Shown here: positions 48,313 to 58,320 of the stretch, in pieces
Layout: the number at the start of each line of letters is the position of its first letter
Numbering within the stretch: position 1 is the stretch's first letter
DNA from: Corynebacterium rouxii
Lineage (GTDB): Bacteria; Actinomycetota; Actinomycetes; Mycobacteriales; Mycobacteriaceae
Assembly: GCF_902702935.1 (NCBI RefSeq)
Contig: NZ_LR738855.1
Span: forward strand, 992,001 to 1,056,000
DNA length: 64,000 bases
Reading direction: 5' to 3'
The notes under the pieces: model-generated
Database searches by the model: none
What the model saw: the letters and a program-made list of their open reading frames with translations, nothing else
Told to the model about the DNA's origin: nothing
Program-made: the position numbers and the translations under genes

Positions 48313-48345
48313 TCCCGTCGCGGGAGGCCACATGTTGCAACATGT
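48313..48345 (+). repeat. Hairpin and 16-base palindrome before ilvB
   Basis: TCCCG/CGGGA (48313-48325, 3-base loop) is followed by the perfect palindrome ACATGTTGCAACATGT (48330-48345). They lie in the rest of the 434-base gap between the PH-domain gene and ilvB, which otherwise holds only the leader peptide, its terminator and unmarked sequence. Confidence 0.5.
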
Positions 48346-48379
48346 CAGTCCCCGCAATTACTACAAGGAGCTTGATGTC

Positions 48380-50290
48380 GTGGCAGCCTCCACTCAGCCC
48401 AATCAGCCCACACCAGCGACGTTAGCCCGACGTGCGCAGGTATTAAAGCCGGAACGAATGACCGGTGCAGACGCAATTGTGCGATCGTTGGAAGAACTCG
48501 GAATCGATATGGTCTTTGGTCTTCCGGGCGGCGCTGTATTGCCTCTTTATGACTCGTTGTATGCATCGACCAAATTGCGCCATGTTCTTGTGCGTCATGA
48601 ACAAGGCGCAGGTCATGCCGCAACTGGATATGCACAAGCTACTGGAAAAGTAGGCGTGTGCATCGCAACGTCGGGCCCAGGTGCAACGAACCTTGTAACG
48701 CCTATCGCGGATGCGCACTTGGATTCGGTGCCACTTGTTGCTATCACTGGACAGGTCGGACGTTCCCTCTTGGGGTCAGATGCTTTCCAAGAAGCCGATA
48801 TCCGTGGTATCACGATGCCGGTTACTAAGCACAACTTTATGGTTACGGATGTCAACATGATTCCGCAGGCGATCGCGGAGGCATTTTATCTGGCGGCTTC
48901 CGGTCGGCCAGGGCCGGTGCTTGTCGACGTTCCCAAGGACATTCAGCAGGCTGAGATCGACTTCCATTGGCCTCCAACCATTGATTTGCCCGGTTATCGT
49001 CCGGTGACTACTCCGCATAGTCGACCTGTTGAACAAGCAGCCAAGATGATTTCACAAGCGCGTAGGCCTGTTCTATATGTCGGTGGTGGCGTTATTAAGG
49101 CGAATGCTTCTCAAGAACTTCAAGCATTTGCTGAACATACCGGAATTCCAGTTGTCACTACGTTAATGGCATTGGGTGCATTCCCTGGCTCGCATGAACT
49201 CAATATGGGTATGCCTGGAATGCACGGAACCGTTCCGGCGGTGGGAGCTTTGCAAAAGAGTGATCTTCTCATCACTATCGGTGCGCGTTTCGACGATCGT
49301 GTCACGGGTGCACTGGCATCATTTGCCCCTGATGCAAAAGTTATTCACGCCGATATTGATCCTGCGGAAATCGGTAAGATCAGAGCAGTTGACGTTCCTA
49401 TCGTTGGTGACGCTCAAGAGGTTTTGACCGCGTTGCTTGATGTCTACAAAGACTTGGATTTGCCACAGCCGCGACATGAGCGTTGGCTGCGATACCTCAA
49501 TGGATTGAAGAGTAATTACCCGCGTGGCTGGGAAAAATCTAACGATGGCATGATCGAGCCGCAGGCGGTTATTCGGGCGCTCGCTAAAACCGTTGGTACT
49601 GATGCGATCTATGCTGCTGGTGTTGGACAACATCAAATGTGGTCTGCACAGTTCCTCGACTTTGAAAAGCCGCGTACGTGGCTCAACTCGGGTGGTTTGG
49701 GAACGATGGGATATTCGGTTCCTGCCGCATTGGGTGCCAAGGCGGGGTGCCCTGATAAAGAGGTATGGGCAATCGATGGTGATGGTTGCTTCCAGATGAC
49801 TAATCAAGAGCTTGCGACGGCAGCTGTGGAGGGCATGCCGATTAAAGTAGCTCTTATTAATAACGGCAATCTAGGCATGGTGCGTCAGTGGCAAACGCTC
49901 TTTTATGACGGTAACTATTCAAATACCAAGCTCCGCAATCAGGGGCAGTATATGCCGGACTTTGTGATGTTAGCGGAATCTATGGGTTGTGCAGCCTTCC
50001 GGGTGACGGAAGAGGCTGACATTGTTCCGACGATTGAAAAAGCACGAGCGATTAACGATCGTCCCGTGGTTATTGATTTTATCGTGGGTGAAGATGCACA
50101 AGTGTGGCCAATGGTTGCTGCTGGGCATTCCAATTCTGATATTGAATATGCTCATGGGCTCCGTCCGCTTTTCGACGGAGAAAGCTCTGCTGCCGAGGCA
50201 CCAGAGGATATCGACGATGTTATTGATGAGGCAACGCTTCTCGCACTCGAGGCGCAACAACGTCACCTAGAACCTAAAGAAAATATCTAG
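48380..50290 (+). CDS. ilvB: Acetolactate synthase large subunit
   Basis: 636-residue ThDP enzyme that condenses pyruvate (or pyruvate and 2-ketobutyrate) for valine, leucine and isoleucine. [13 protein letters not shown] and [12 protein letters not shown] start the Pyr domain with the catalytic Glu in [14 protein letters not shown]; the FAD-type domain follows (GGVIKAN); the ThDP site has [15 protein letters not shown] and [14 protein letters not shown] 48380 (MAASTQP) is chosen because AAGGAG lies nine bases ahead and the upstream in-frame ATG (48332) lies inside a palindrome. Pairs with ilvN 13 bases downstream. Controlled by the leader attenuator. Confidence 0.97.
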   Translation: MAASTQPNQPTPATLARRAQVLKPERMTGADAIVRSLEELGIDMVFGLPGGAVLPLYDSLYASTKLRHVLVRHEQGAGHAATGYAQATGKVGVCIATSGPGATNLVTPIADAHLDSVPLVAITGQVGRSLLGSDAFQEADIRGITMPVTKHNFMVTDVNMIPQAIAEAFYLAASGRPGPVLVDVPKDIQQAEIDFHWPPTIDLPGYRPVTTPHSRPVEQAAKMISQARRPVLYVGGGVIKANASQELQAFAEHTGIPVVTTLMALGAFPGSHELNMGMPGMHGTVPAVGALQKSDLLITIGARFDDRVTGALASFAPDAKVIHADIDPAEIGKIRAVDVPIVGDAQEVLTALLDVYKDLDLPQPRHERWLRYLNGLKSNYPRGWEKSNDGMIEPQAVIRALAKTVGTDAIYAAGVGQHQMWSAQFLDFEKPRTWLNSGGLGTMGYSVPAALGAKAGCPDKEVWAIDGDGCFQMTNQELATAAVEGMPIKVALINNGNLGMVRQWQTLFYDGNYSNTKLRNQGQYMPDFVMLAESMGCAAFRVTEEADIVPTIEKARAINDRPVVIDFIVGEDAQVWPMVAAGHSNSDIEYAHGLRPLFDGESSAAEAPEDIDDVIDEATLLALEAQQRHLEPKENI

Positions 50291-50305
50291 AAAAGGAGCA
50301 CTGTG

Positions 50306-50830
50306 ATGCAACAGCAAGAAACGTTTCGGCACATCCTCAGTGTTCTGGTTCAGGATGTTGATGGCATTATCTCTCGTGTATCTGCAATGTTTACGCGACG
50401 TAGTTTTAGTCTTGTTTCCTTCGTGTCTGGCAAGACTGAAATGCATGGAATCAACAGAATCACCATTGTTGTGGATGCAAGTACGCAAGATATTGAGCAG
50501 ATCACCAAGCAGCTCAATAAGTTGATTCCAGTGTTAAAAGTGGTGCGCCTTGATGAGGACGTTACTGTAGCGCGTGCATTGATGCTGGTGAAAGTGTCGG
50601 CCGATGCGTCTAATCGTCCCCAGGTTGTTGATGCTGCCAAAATTTTCCGTGCACATGTTGTCGACGTCGCCCCAGATTCGGTGGTTATTGAGGCAACAGG
50701 CAATAAAGGTAAGCTGCGCGCATTGCTTGACGTCTTGGAGCCTTTTGGAATCAGGGAATTGATCTCTTCTGGTCAGATCGCACTAAACCGAGGATCAAAG
50801 ACTATGGCGCCGCAAAGTTCACGTTCCTAG
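50306..50830 (+). CDS. ilvN: Acetolactate synthase regulatory subunit
   Basis: 174-residue small subunit that makes acetolactate synthase sensitive to valine. Two ACT-type domains: the first opens HILSVLVQDVDGIISRVSAMFTRR, the second (from about 85) covers LMLVKVSADASNRPQVVDAAKIFRA and VVDVAPDSVVIEATG. Overlapping GTG (50303) and ATG (50306) starts; AAGGAG is 7 bases before the ATG, so ATG is used. In the same transcript as ilvB. Confidence 0.95.
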   Translation: MQQQETFRHILSVLVQDVDGIISRVSAMFTRRSFSLVSFVSGKTEMHGINRITIVVDASTQDIEQITKQLNKLIPVLKVVRLDEDVTVARALMLVKVSADASNRPQVVDAAKIFRAHVVDVAPDSVVIEATGNKGKLRALLDVLEPFGIRELISSGQIALNRGSKTMAPQSSRS

Positions 50831-50911
50831 GGCACTCAAAAATCTAAAAAATTCACAAATATCATCATTTAATGAGATAAAAACGCAAAAATATCTCAAT
50901 ATGTGATGTAA

Positions 50912-51964
<1,053 letters not shown>

Positions 51965-51980
51965 TTTTGGATTTTAGTGG

Positions 51981-52026
51981 TTAAGGGCCTCGCCTCAGTT
52001 GTGAGCTGGGGTAAGGCCCTTAATTT
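51981..52026 (+). terminator. Terminator of ilvC
   Basis: TTAAGGGCCT (51981-51990) pairs perfectly with AGGCCCTTAA (52014-52023), with an inner CCTCAG/CTGGGG partial stem, followed by TTTAT. Confidence 0.85.
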
Positions 52027-52062
52027 ATGTTGGGCTTGCGGGGTAGGGGGCATCAGTACACT

Positions 52063-52104
52063 TATTTTCAATAATGTGCCATAAATGAAAATATGGGCTA
52101 TGCT
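52063..52104 (+). promoter_or_regulatory. Metal-type operator overlapping the CDF promoter
   Basis: TATTTTCA (52063-52070) and TGAAAATA (52086-52093) are perfect arms with a 15-base spacer. A good -10 box, TATGCT (52099-52104), lies just after, so transcription would start about at the ATG of the CDF gene (52112). This fits a metal-sensing repressor (ArsR, Zur or similar), not identified. Confidence 0.45.
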
Positions 52105-52111
52105 GCACGGT

Positions 52112-53026
52112 ATGAGCAACCATCACCATGACCACCATGATCATCACCACGGAGCATTGTCGAGTAGCCGTGCTTTGTTGTCGGTTGCCGGCCTTACATT
52201 CGCCTTCTTCCTTGTTGAGCTCGTCGGTGGTGCACTGGCCAAGTCTTTGGCTTTGATGTCTGATGCCCTGCATATGCTGTCAGACTCCACGGGGCTTATC
52301 ATTGCTTTGTTCGCGGTGATGATGGGGCGGCGGAAGGCAACGTCGCAAGCTACCTACGGCTATAAGCGTGCCGAGGTACTGGCTGCCTTAGTGAATGCGT
52401 TGTCGGTGACTTTTATTACGGCCTGGATTGTTGTCGAGGCGGTTCGTCGTCTTTCATCGCATACGGTGATTGATACGGGAATGACGTTGGTTATTGCGTT
52501 TATCGGATTGCTATTCAACATTGTCGGTGCAGTAGTACTTCATGGGCATAGCCATGGAAGTGTCAATGTTAAAGGCGCTTATCTTCATATTTTGGTGGAC
52601 TTGGGAGGCTCGGTCGCTGTCATCGTTTCGTCGTTGCTGATCATGGCTACCGGCTGGATGTGGTGCGACACGGCGGTATCGGTAGTACTTGCTGTGGTAA
52701 TTCTGCCGCGCTCGCTGGCATTAGTTCGCTCGACATTAGGCATCTTGATGGAGCGGGTGCCACAAGCGGTAGACATTGAGTCTATCTGTACTGAGATCTC
52801 AAATATTGATGGGGTGCGCGGTGTTCATGATGTGCATGTGTGGTCGATCGATGGACAGCAAATCATAGCAACGAGCCATGTTGTGCTTGATGAATACGCA
52901 GATATTAAGGATTGTTCGGTTTTAGATCGAGTGCATGAAGTATTCCACCATGCGGGCGTTGACCATGCCACGATCCAGTTAGAGCATGATGAACATGTGA
53001 GTCATGAGCAACCATGCCAGCATTAG
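52112..53026 (+). CDS. Cation diffusion facilitator (Zn/Co-type exporter)
   Basis: 304-residue CDF protein with six spans and a C-terminal cytoplasmic domain. The His-rich start (NHHHDHHDHHH) and the metal-site residues in SLALMSDALHMLSDSTG (span 2, HxxxD) and GAYLHILVDLGGS (span 5, HxxxD) identify a Zn(II)-type exporter. Start ATG 52112 (MSNHHH) is chosen because the -10 box at 52099-52104 lies too close for a longer start at 52085; that would make a leaderless message. A DUF262 gene follows after 52 bases. Confidence 0.9.
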   Translation: MSNHHHDHHDHHHGALSSSRALLSVAGLTFAFFLVELVGGALAKSLALMSDALHMLSDSTGLIIALFAVMMGRRKATSQATYGYKRAEVLAALVNALSVTFITAWIVVEAVRRLSSHTVIDTGMTLVIAFIGLLFNIVGAVVLHGHSHGSVNVKGAYLHILVDLGGSVAVIVSSLLIMATGWMWCDTAVSVVLAVVILPRSLALVRSTLGILMERVPQAVDIESICTEISNIDGVRGVHDVHVWSIDGQQIIATSHVVLDEYADIKDCSVLDRVHEVFHHAGVDHATIQLEHDEHVSHEQPCQH

Positions 53027-53078
53027 TGTGAGGGGAACCAAACACCTGTGAGCGAGATTCCGCGTTAGTATCAAAGGC

Positions 53079-54887
53079 ATGGGTTTTTCTACTCCAAGCT
53101 ACGACCTGATTTATCTGTTCAACCGGATCAATCGAGGCGATTTGCAACTTCCGGATTTCCAGCGCGAATATCGCTGGGATGTCGATAGAATTCGTGCGCT
53201 GCTCGTTACTGTTTTGCGCGGATACCCTATGGGCTCGATTATGGCCTTGGATACCCGTGGGGAAGAGATGCGGTTTAGACCGCGGCCATTGTTTGGTGCC
53301 CCAGATACTGGAATGGCACCTGGACTTTTGCTTCTCGACGGCCAACAGCGCCTGACAACGCTGTACCAATGCCTTACCGGCGACGGCTTGGTGGAGTCAG
53401 TTGATTTTAGAAATAAAAAGATCAAACGACGTTTCTTCGTAGATATTCAAAAGGCTGTATCGGCTGAGGTAATGCCTGATGAGGCTGTTATTTCTGTAGA
53501 CCAGCACGGTGAGGTGAAATCACACTTTGCCAAAAATGACATTCCCCGGTTAGCAACTGAAGAGGACATGTTGCGTCACCAGTGCATTCCGGTGTCATCG
53601 CTTTTGCAGAACCGAGGAACGGATATGCTGTTCGATCTGGCTCAAAATGCTGAACCAGACGCACGCGAACGTATTAAAAACTTCCATAACACCGTCCTCA
53701 AGCCTGTAGTGCGATATTCAGTGCCAATGGTTCGACTGGATCGTGAAACTGCTCAAGAAGGTATTGGTTCAATCTTCGCAGCTGCAAACTCCAGTGGGCT
53801 GCAGATGGATGTCTTCGAACTACTCACATCGCTTTTTGCTGCACAAGACCCTGACTTTGATTTCCGTGCAGACTGGCACAAGACCGAAGCGGTACTCAGG
53901 CAGTTCCCAGCACTCGATGAGATCGGCCAGACCGATTTCCTTACCGCAGTGGCTTTGTATGTAACCGCAGTACAAGGCCACGCTAGTGGTCATCGTGAAG
54001 ACATTCTTAAGCTGAGCGTCGCTGATTATCGCGAAGCAGCACCCCTAATCCGTGCAGCTTTCCATGAAGCGGCCCACTACATGCGCGAGCGTTGCATCAT
54101 GAGCATCAAACAGGTGCCTTATAGCGCACAGCTCATCCCACTTACCGTAATCATCGCGTTACTAGCGCGTGATCCGAAAAATATGTCGCATAAAGATAGC
54201 TGGGATCGTTTGAACCAGTGGTTCTGGTGCGGCGTATTCGGCGAACTTTATGGATCTCCAGCGTTGGCAGTCCGAATGGGAGTAGACGTAGATGAGGTCA
54301 CCCGTTGGATCGATGATGCCAACAACCCGAGCCCGAGCGTCGAAAAGCCAAAGTCAATCCGAGACGCTCGATTCGTTGAATCCCGACTTCTTAGTGCCGG
54401 TCCAGAATCCGGACTGTATAAAGGCATTTATGCGCTGCTGATGGGACGTGGTGCCCGGGACTTCCGTACCGGTATGGAATTTGATCACATGAACTTTGAA
54501 CAGCTAGGAGTTCACTTCCGACCAGTATTCCCAGAAAGCTGGTGCGAAGAACACGGAATCAATCCAGTACTGAGCTCATCGGTACTCAACCGCACCCCGA
54601 TGGGGCGCCGCACGCACGTCATGGTCGAGGGTGCTTCGCCAGCACGCTACCTGGTTCGCCTACAGTCAAAGTCACTCATGGATGATGCAGAGTTCGACCA
54701 AGTTCTCGCCACTCACTTGGCAGATCCGCATGCACTGTTTGCCGGACAGGCAGAGGAATTTTTCAGCGACCGTCGCAATAAATTCCTTACCATGATCGAA
54801 GAAGCCATGGGCACCGCCGCAATCCGTGACGTCGACGAAGGCGATCTCACCGCCGGCGAGGAAGGGCCACTAGCCTTTGAAAAGTAA
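53079..54887 (+). CDS. DUF262 protein with degenerate HNH-like C-terminus
   Basis: 602-residue protein. The N-terminal DUF262 (ParB-like) nuclease/nucleotide domain has PDFQREYRW (25-33), PMGSIM (50-55) and LLLDGQQRLTTLYQ (84-97), the DGQQR hallmark of GmrS-type proteins. Around residues 466-510, FDHMNFEQLGVHFRPVFPESW and VLNRTPMGRRTH resemble the DUF1524/GmrD HNH region, but the catalytic His-Asn-His pattern is incomplete. DUF262-DUF1524 pairs are type IV restriction enzymes for modified DNA. Here no methylase or other defence gene is near. The start of the lipoprotein gene overlaps this stop by 11 bases. Confidence 0.8.
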   Translation: MGFSTPSYDLIYLFNRINRGDLQLPDFQREYRWDVDRIRALLVTVLRGYPMGSIMALDTRGEEMRFRPRPLFGAPDTGMAPGLLLLDGQQRLTTLYQCLTGDGLVESVDFRNKKIKRRFFVDIQKAVSAEVMPDEAVISVDQHGEVKSHFAKNDIPRLATEEDMLRHQCIPVSSLLQNRGTDMLFDLAQNAEPDARERIKNFHNTVLKPVVRYSVPMVRLDRETAQEGIGSIFAAANSSGLQMDVFELLTSLFAAQDPDFDFRADWHKTEAVLRQFPALDEIGQTDFLTAVALYVTAVQGHASGHREDILKLSVADYREAAPLIRAAFHEAAHYMRERCIMSIKQVPYSAQLIPLTVIIALLARDPKNMSHKDSWDRLNQWFWCGVFGELYGSPALAVRMGVDVDEVTRWIDDANNPSPSVEKPKSIRDARFVESRLLSAGPESGLYKGIYALLMGRGARDFRTGMEFDHMNFEQLGVHFRPVFPESWCEEHGINPVLSSSVLNRTPMGRRTHVMVEGASPARYLVRLQSKSLMDDAEFDQVLATHLADPHALFAGQAEEFFSDRRNKFLTMIEEAMGTAAIRDVDEGDLTAGEEGPLAFEK

Positions 54888-56424
54888 GGTATCACGGACT
54901 TGGATAGCCACAGTTGCCGTTATTACAGGTGTGGCTATTGCCATGGGAACAAGCGGATGTACCGTGGATACCTCGCGCCGGGATAAAGTGCGAATGGCTT
55001 TGCCTCACGCCGAGCTTGAGCAAGCACGGATGGATAATCTCACGCGTCACGTTGCCCAAAATTTTCCACGGGAGCCGCAGGTGGTGGGTGAACCCAATGA
55101 TTCAGGTGTTGCGGTTTCGCAGTTGTTGTTCGAAAAGTCGGATACGGTGGTGGTCTCAGACCGAGAGATTCATCACCAGCTGCGGGCGGCGTCGATAGCT
55201 GTGGTCGCTCATGCGCCGATGCTTCTTATGGACGATACTGATCGTGATGCGGTTCAAGCAGAAATCGGTCGGCTGGGTGCTCGCTATATTTTGGCCATTG
55301 GTGATGTGGGCCTACCTAAGACCACTGGGAACGTTAAAGTCATTCCAGATTCTGGTTCGTTGACAGCTTTGGGAAAGCTCACGTCTTTACAGTTTCGCAC
55401 CCAGCGTATCGACGCCTCCAATGCGCTTTCCGCTGTCTCTCGGTTGGATGGGACGCATCCCACGTGGTTGTTGACTAATCGGCAAGAAAAAGTGCAGGCG
55501 AGTCCAAGTGATGCGGAAGTATCAGCTTTTCCAGTACAGTCGAGGCGCGATGCTGGTGCAGCTCCTCAAGTGATCGCTACTCAGGAATCTGGCGTGGCCG
55601 CAGTTGCTACTGCGCGTTCTTATGGTGCATCGGTGACCGTCATGCGTTTTCCGGATCCGCGGCTTAGCGTGGAATCAATGCGAGCGGTCGCTGGGCTTTC
55701 TGATCAGCCGCTCCTTGCTTTGGGCTCACAGTTTGGAACGTCACAGCAGCTCAGTGAAAGAATCGAGTTGGGTGAACGTGCGCCGTTAGCACTTCCGAAT
55801 AAGACCGGTCTTGTTTTTGCTCTGCGTACGTTAAGGGCACGATATCTTAATGATTCCGATGTATCTGAGCGTGCGGACATTCCTTATGGGGCGAATTATG
55901 TGCGTACCATTGCGCATCCGTTGTCTTCGCAAGATCAACAGCACTGGAAAGCATGGGTCGATGCAATCAACGCACAAGATGGATTTGTCTTTATCGAAAT
56001 TGATGTGGCTCATCGTGATGCTGATGAGATTCTTGATTCGGTCGAGGAGATCGTTTCTCAATCATCAGTTGGGGTGATTTTGAGGAATGCAGCTCAGGTT
56101 TGTGACCGATCTCCTCAATCGCGTCAAAAAATTGCAGATCGCCTCATGTATTGGAATAGCGAAGTTATTAAGAGCAATAGCGATCAGCGGGGCGTGGTTC
56201 TTGAAGGCCTAGATGCCATCCGCGGCCGTGTGTGTGGAATTTCTCCTCAAGAGCTTATGGGTTTGGGATTGGCAATTTTACCTGCTCGTGGAGAACATTT
56301 AGGTGAGGACGCGACTGTGACCGGTCAGTTATATCGGGATGATTGGTTCGTCGCTGAACGTGAATCATTCCAGCCCACTGGGACGTTAAGGTCCCCCCGA
56401 CTTGGGTTAATAATTCGCGACTAA
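54877..56424 (+). CDS. Lipoprotein with cell-wall-binding repeat-like region
   Basis: 515-residue exported lipoprotein. The N-terminus is a signal peptide (SRTWIATVAVITGVAIAMG) with lipobox TSGC. Residues about 80-150 (VVVSDREIHHQLRAASIAVVAHAPMLLMDDTD, then IGRLGARYILAIGDVGL) resemble the cell-wall-binding repeat 2 (CW_binding_2) found in surface proteins. The C-terminal 200 residues are not recognised. The TTG start (54877) overlaps the DUF262 stop by 11 bases, implying translational coupling. It lies upstream of serA. Function is unknown; a surface adhesin- or wall-associated protein is possible. Confidence 0.75.
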   Translation: MKSKVSRTWIATVAVITGVAIAMGTSGCTVDTSRRDKVRMALPHAELEQARMDNLTRHVAQNFPREPQVVGEPNDSGVAVSQLLFEKSDTVVVSDREIHHQLRAASIAVVAHAPMLLMDDTDRDAVQAEIGRLGARYILAIGDVGLPKTTGNVKVIPDSGSLTALGKLTSLQFRTQRIDASNALSAVSRLDGTHPTWLLTNRQEKVQASPSDAEVSAFPVQSRRDAGAAPQVIATQESGVAAVATARSYGASVTVMRFPDPRLSVESMRAVAGLSDQPLLALGSQFGTSQQLSERIELGERAPLALPNKTGLVFALRTLRARYLNDSDVSERADIPYGANYVRTIAHPLSSQDQQHWKAWVDAINAQDGFVFIEIDVAHRDADEILDSVEEIVSQSSVGVILRNAAQVCDRSPQSRQKIADRLMYWNSEVIKSNSDQRGVVLEGLDAIRGRVCGISPQELMGLGLAILPARGEHLGEDATVTGQLYRDDWFVAERESFQPTGTLRSPRLGLIIRD

Positions 56425-56479
56425 CTGCATTATTTGCCCTAATTCTGTCATGCACTAGGTGAGTTTCCGCAGTCTCGTT

Positions 56480-56485
56480 TACACT
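56480..56485 (+). promoter_or_regulatory. Putative serA -10 box
   Basis: TACACT lies about 100 bases before serA, in the gap after the lipoprotein gene. The -35 is weak. A similar TACACT is seen before leuB. Confidence 0.35.
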
Positions 56486-56497
56486 GTGTTGCAGTCG

Positions 56498-56552
56498 CGC
56501 GCCGGTGAGCAGGCGCGGACCCATTGCTATCTGACGCGGTCGTGCCAGATAG
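56498..56552 (+). repeat. Tandem hairpins in the serA leader
   Basis: CGCGCC (56498-56503) pairs with GGCGCG (56512-56517), and CTATCTG (56527-56533) pairs with CAGATAG (56546-56552); both are perfect. They lie between the -10 box and the serA ribosome site, in a 100-base leader. They may form a structured 5' UTR. Confidence 0.45.
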
Positions 56553-56586
56553 GGGTGGACATGCGGATAATTTCCAGGAGAATATC

Positions 56587-58182
56587 GTGAGCCAGAATGG
56601 CCGTCCTGTCGTCCTAATTGCAGACAAACTCGCGCAGTCAACTGTTGATGCGCTCGGAGATGCCGTGGAGGTGCGCTGGGTCGATGGCCCAAATCGCACA
56701 GAGCTGCTTGCAGCGGTTCCAGAGGCTGACGCGCTTCTCGTTCGTTCCGCTACCACCGTAGATAAAGAAGTCCTCAATGCGGCGACCAACCTTAAGATTG
56801 TCGGTCGCGCTGGTGTTGGCTTGGACAACGTCGATATTGCCACCGCGACTGATAAAGGTGTGATGGTGGCAAATGCCCCAACCTCGAATATTCATTCTGC
56901 GTGTGAGCATGCTATTTCGTTGCTGCTTTCTACTGCACGTCAGATTCCTGCAGCAGATAAAACGCTTCGTGATGGTGAATGGAAGCGTTCTTCGTTCAAG
57001 GGTGTGGAAATTTTTGGCAAGACCGTTGGTATTGTCGGATTTGGCCACATTGGTCAGCTGTTTGCACAGCGCCTTGCCGCATTTGAAACCACGATCATTG
57101 CGTACGATCCTTACGCTAATCCAACGCGTGCTGCGCAGCTGGGCGTAGAGCTCGTGGAACTAGAAACGCTCATGCAGCGTGCGGATTTTGTCACCATCCA
57201 CTTGCCTAAGACTGCAGAAACTGCTGGCATGTTCAATGCTGAGTTGTTGGCCAAATCCAAACAGGGGCAGATTATTATCAATGCGGCACGTGGCGGGCTT
57301 GTCGACGAGCAAGCGCTCGCCGATGCTATTGACGCTGGCCGCATTCGTGGCGCTGGTTTCGATGTTTTTGCAACCGAACCATGCACAGATTCGCCACTGT
57401 TTAACCGCCCAGAGGTCGTGGTTACTCCACATTTGGGTGCGTCTACTGTTGAGGCCCAAGATCGTGCTGGTACGGATGTTGCCGCATCTGTTCTCAAAGC
57501 ATTGGCTGGCGAGTTTGTTCCAGATGCAGTGAATGTCTCGGGTGGACGCGTTGGTGAAGAGGTCGCTTTGTGGCTTGATTTGGCTCGCAAGCTTGGTGTG
57601 GTTGCTGGCAAGCTCTTGGATAAGGCTCCAGTAGCTGTTGAAGTTGAGGCTCGTGGCGAGCTATCGACGGAAAGCATCGATGTCCTAGGTCTGTCGGCAC
57701 TGCGTGGCGTATTCTCTTCGTTTATTGAAGAACCAGTTACGTTTGTCAATGCCCCGCGTATTGCAGAAGAGCGTGGCGTAAAGCTGGATGTTACTACTGC
57801 GTCCGAATCCCTTACGCACCGTTCTGTGCTTGAGGTCTGTGTGATTGGAGCCGACGGTTCCAAGGAATCCGTCATTGGTGCTTTGACCGGTCTAAATCAT
57901 GTGGAAAAGATCGTCCGCATTAACAAGCGTGGTTTGGACCTTCGCGCTCAAGGATTCAACGTGTACTTCCAGTACACCGATACTCCCGGTGCTCTAGGCA
58001 AGGTTGGCACGGCACTAGGCGCTCAGGGGTTCAATATTGATGCGGCTGCTTTGTCTCAGGATTCTGAAGGCGATGGTGCCACGTTGGTGCTTCGTGTTGA
58101 TAAACCTGTTCCGGATGCATTGGTCGAAGAGATCGCTGCCGGAATTGGTGCAGAGGCATTTGCTGTCGACTTTGATGCCTAA
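56587..58182 (+). CDS. serA: D-3-phosphoglycerate dehydrogenase
   Basis: 531-residue first enzyme of serine synthesis, oxidising 3-phosphoglycerate with NAD. Nucleotide-binding GFGHIGQLFAQRLAAF, catalytic R in NAARGGLVDE, E in VFATEPC and H in TPHLGAST. An intervening domain and a C-terminal ACT regulatory domain (VYFQYTDTPGALGKVG) make the long actinobacterial form. GTG 56587 (MSQNGRPV) is chosen; AGGAG lies about 8 bases ahead and the N-terminus matches the known Corynebacterium protein as I recall it. The next gene leuB follows a terminator. Confidence 0.97.
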   Translation: MSQNGRPVVLIADKLAQSTVDALGDAVEVRWVDGPNRTELLAAVPEADALLVRSATTVDKEVLNAATNLKIVGRAGVGLDNVDIATATDKGVMVANAPTSNIHSACEHAISLLLSTARQIPAADKTLRDGEWKRSSFKGVEIFGKTVGIVGFGHIGQLFAQRLAAFETTIIAYDPYANPTRAAQLGVELVELETLMQRADFVTIHLPKTAETAGMFNAELLAKSKQGQIIINAARGGLVDEQALADAIDAGRIRGAGFDVFATEPCTDSPLFNRPEVVVTPHLGASTVEAQDRAGTDVAASVLKALAGEFVPDAVNVSGGRVGEEVALWLDLARKLGVVAGKLLDKAPVAVEVEARGELSTESIDVLGLSALRGVFSSFIEEPVTFVNAPRIAEERGVKLDVTTASESLTHRSVLEVCVIGADGSKESVIGALTGLNHVEKIVRINKRGLDLRAQGFNVYFQYTDTPGALGKVGTALGAQGFNIDAAALSQDSEGDGATLVLRVDKPVPDALVEEIAAGIGAEAFAVDFDA

Positions 58183-58198
58183 TTTATAATCCGATTTT

Positions 58199-58240
58199 AA
58201 CGGATCTTTCCCTCTGAAAGTAGCGGGGAAAGGTCCGTTT
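58199..58240 (+). terminator. Terminator of serA
   Basis: AACGGATCTTTCCC pairs with GGGAAAGGTCCGTT with one G-T wobble around a 12-base loop, then TTGCGC. Confidence 0.8.
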
Positions 58241-58273
58241 GCGCTTTGGCGTTAGTTTTTGGGATCGGTCTGC

Positions 58274-58279
58274 TACACT
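58274..58279 (+). promoter_or_regulatory. Putative leuB -10 box
   Basis: TACACT lies 42 bases before leuB, after the serA terminator. The -35 is not clear. Confidence 0.35.
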
Positions 58280-58320
58280 CAAGTGCAAAGTTCACATAGT
58301 GGGAAGTGAGGTTCCATAAT

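Noticed and set aside
52112..52150. His-rich start of the CDF gene as a tag-like or cloned artefact
   Set aside because: Interrupted His/Asp pattern is normal for zinc exporters of this family and sits in natural context.
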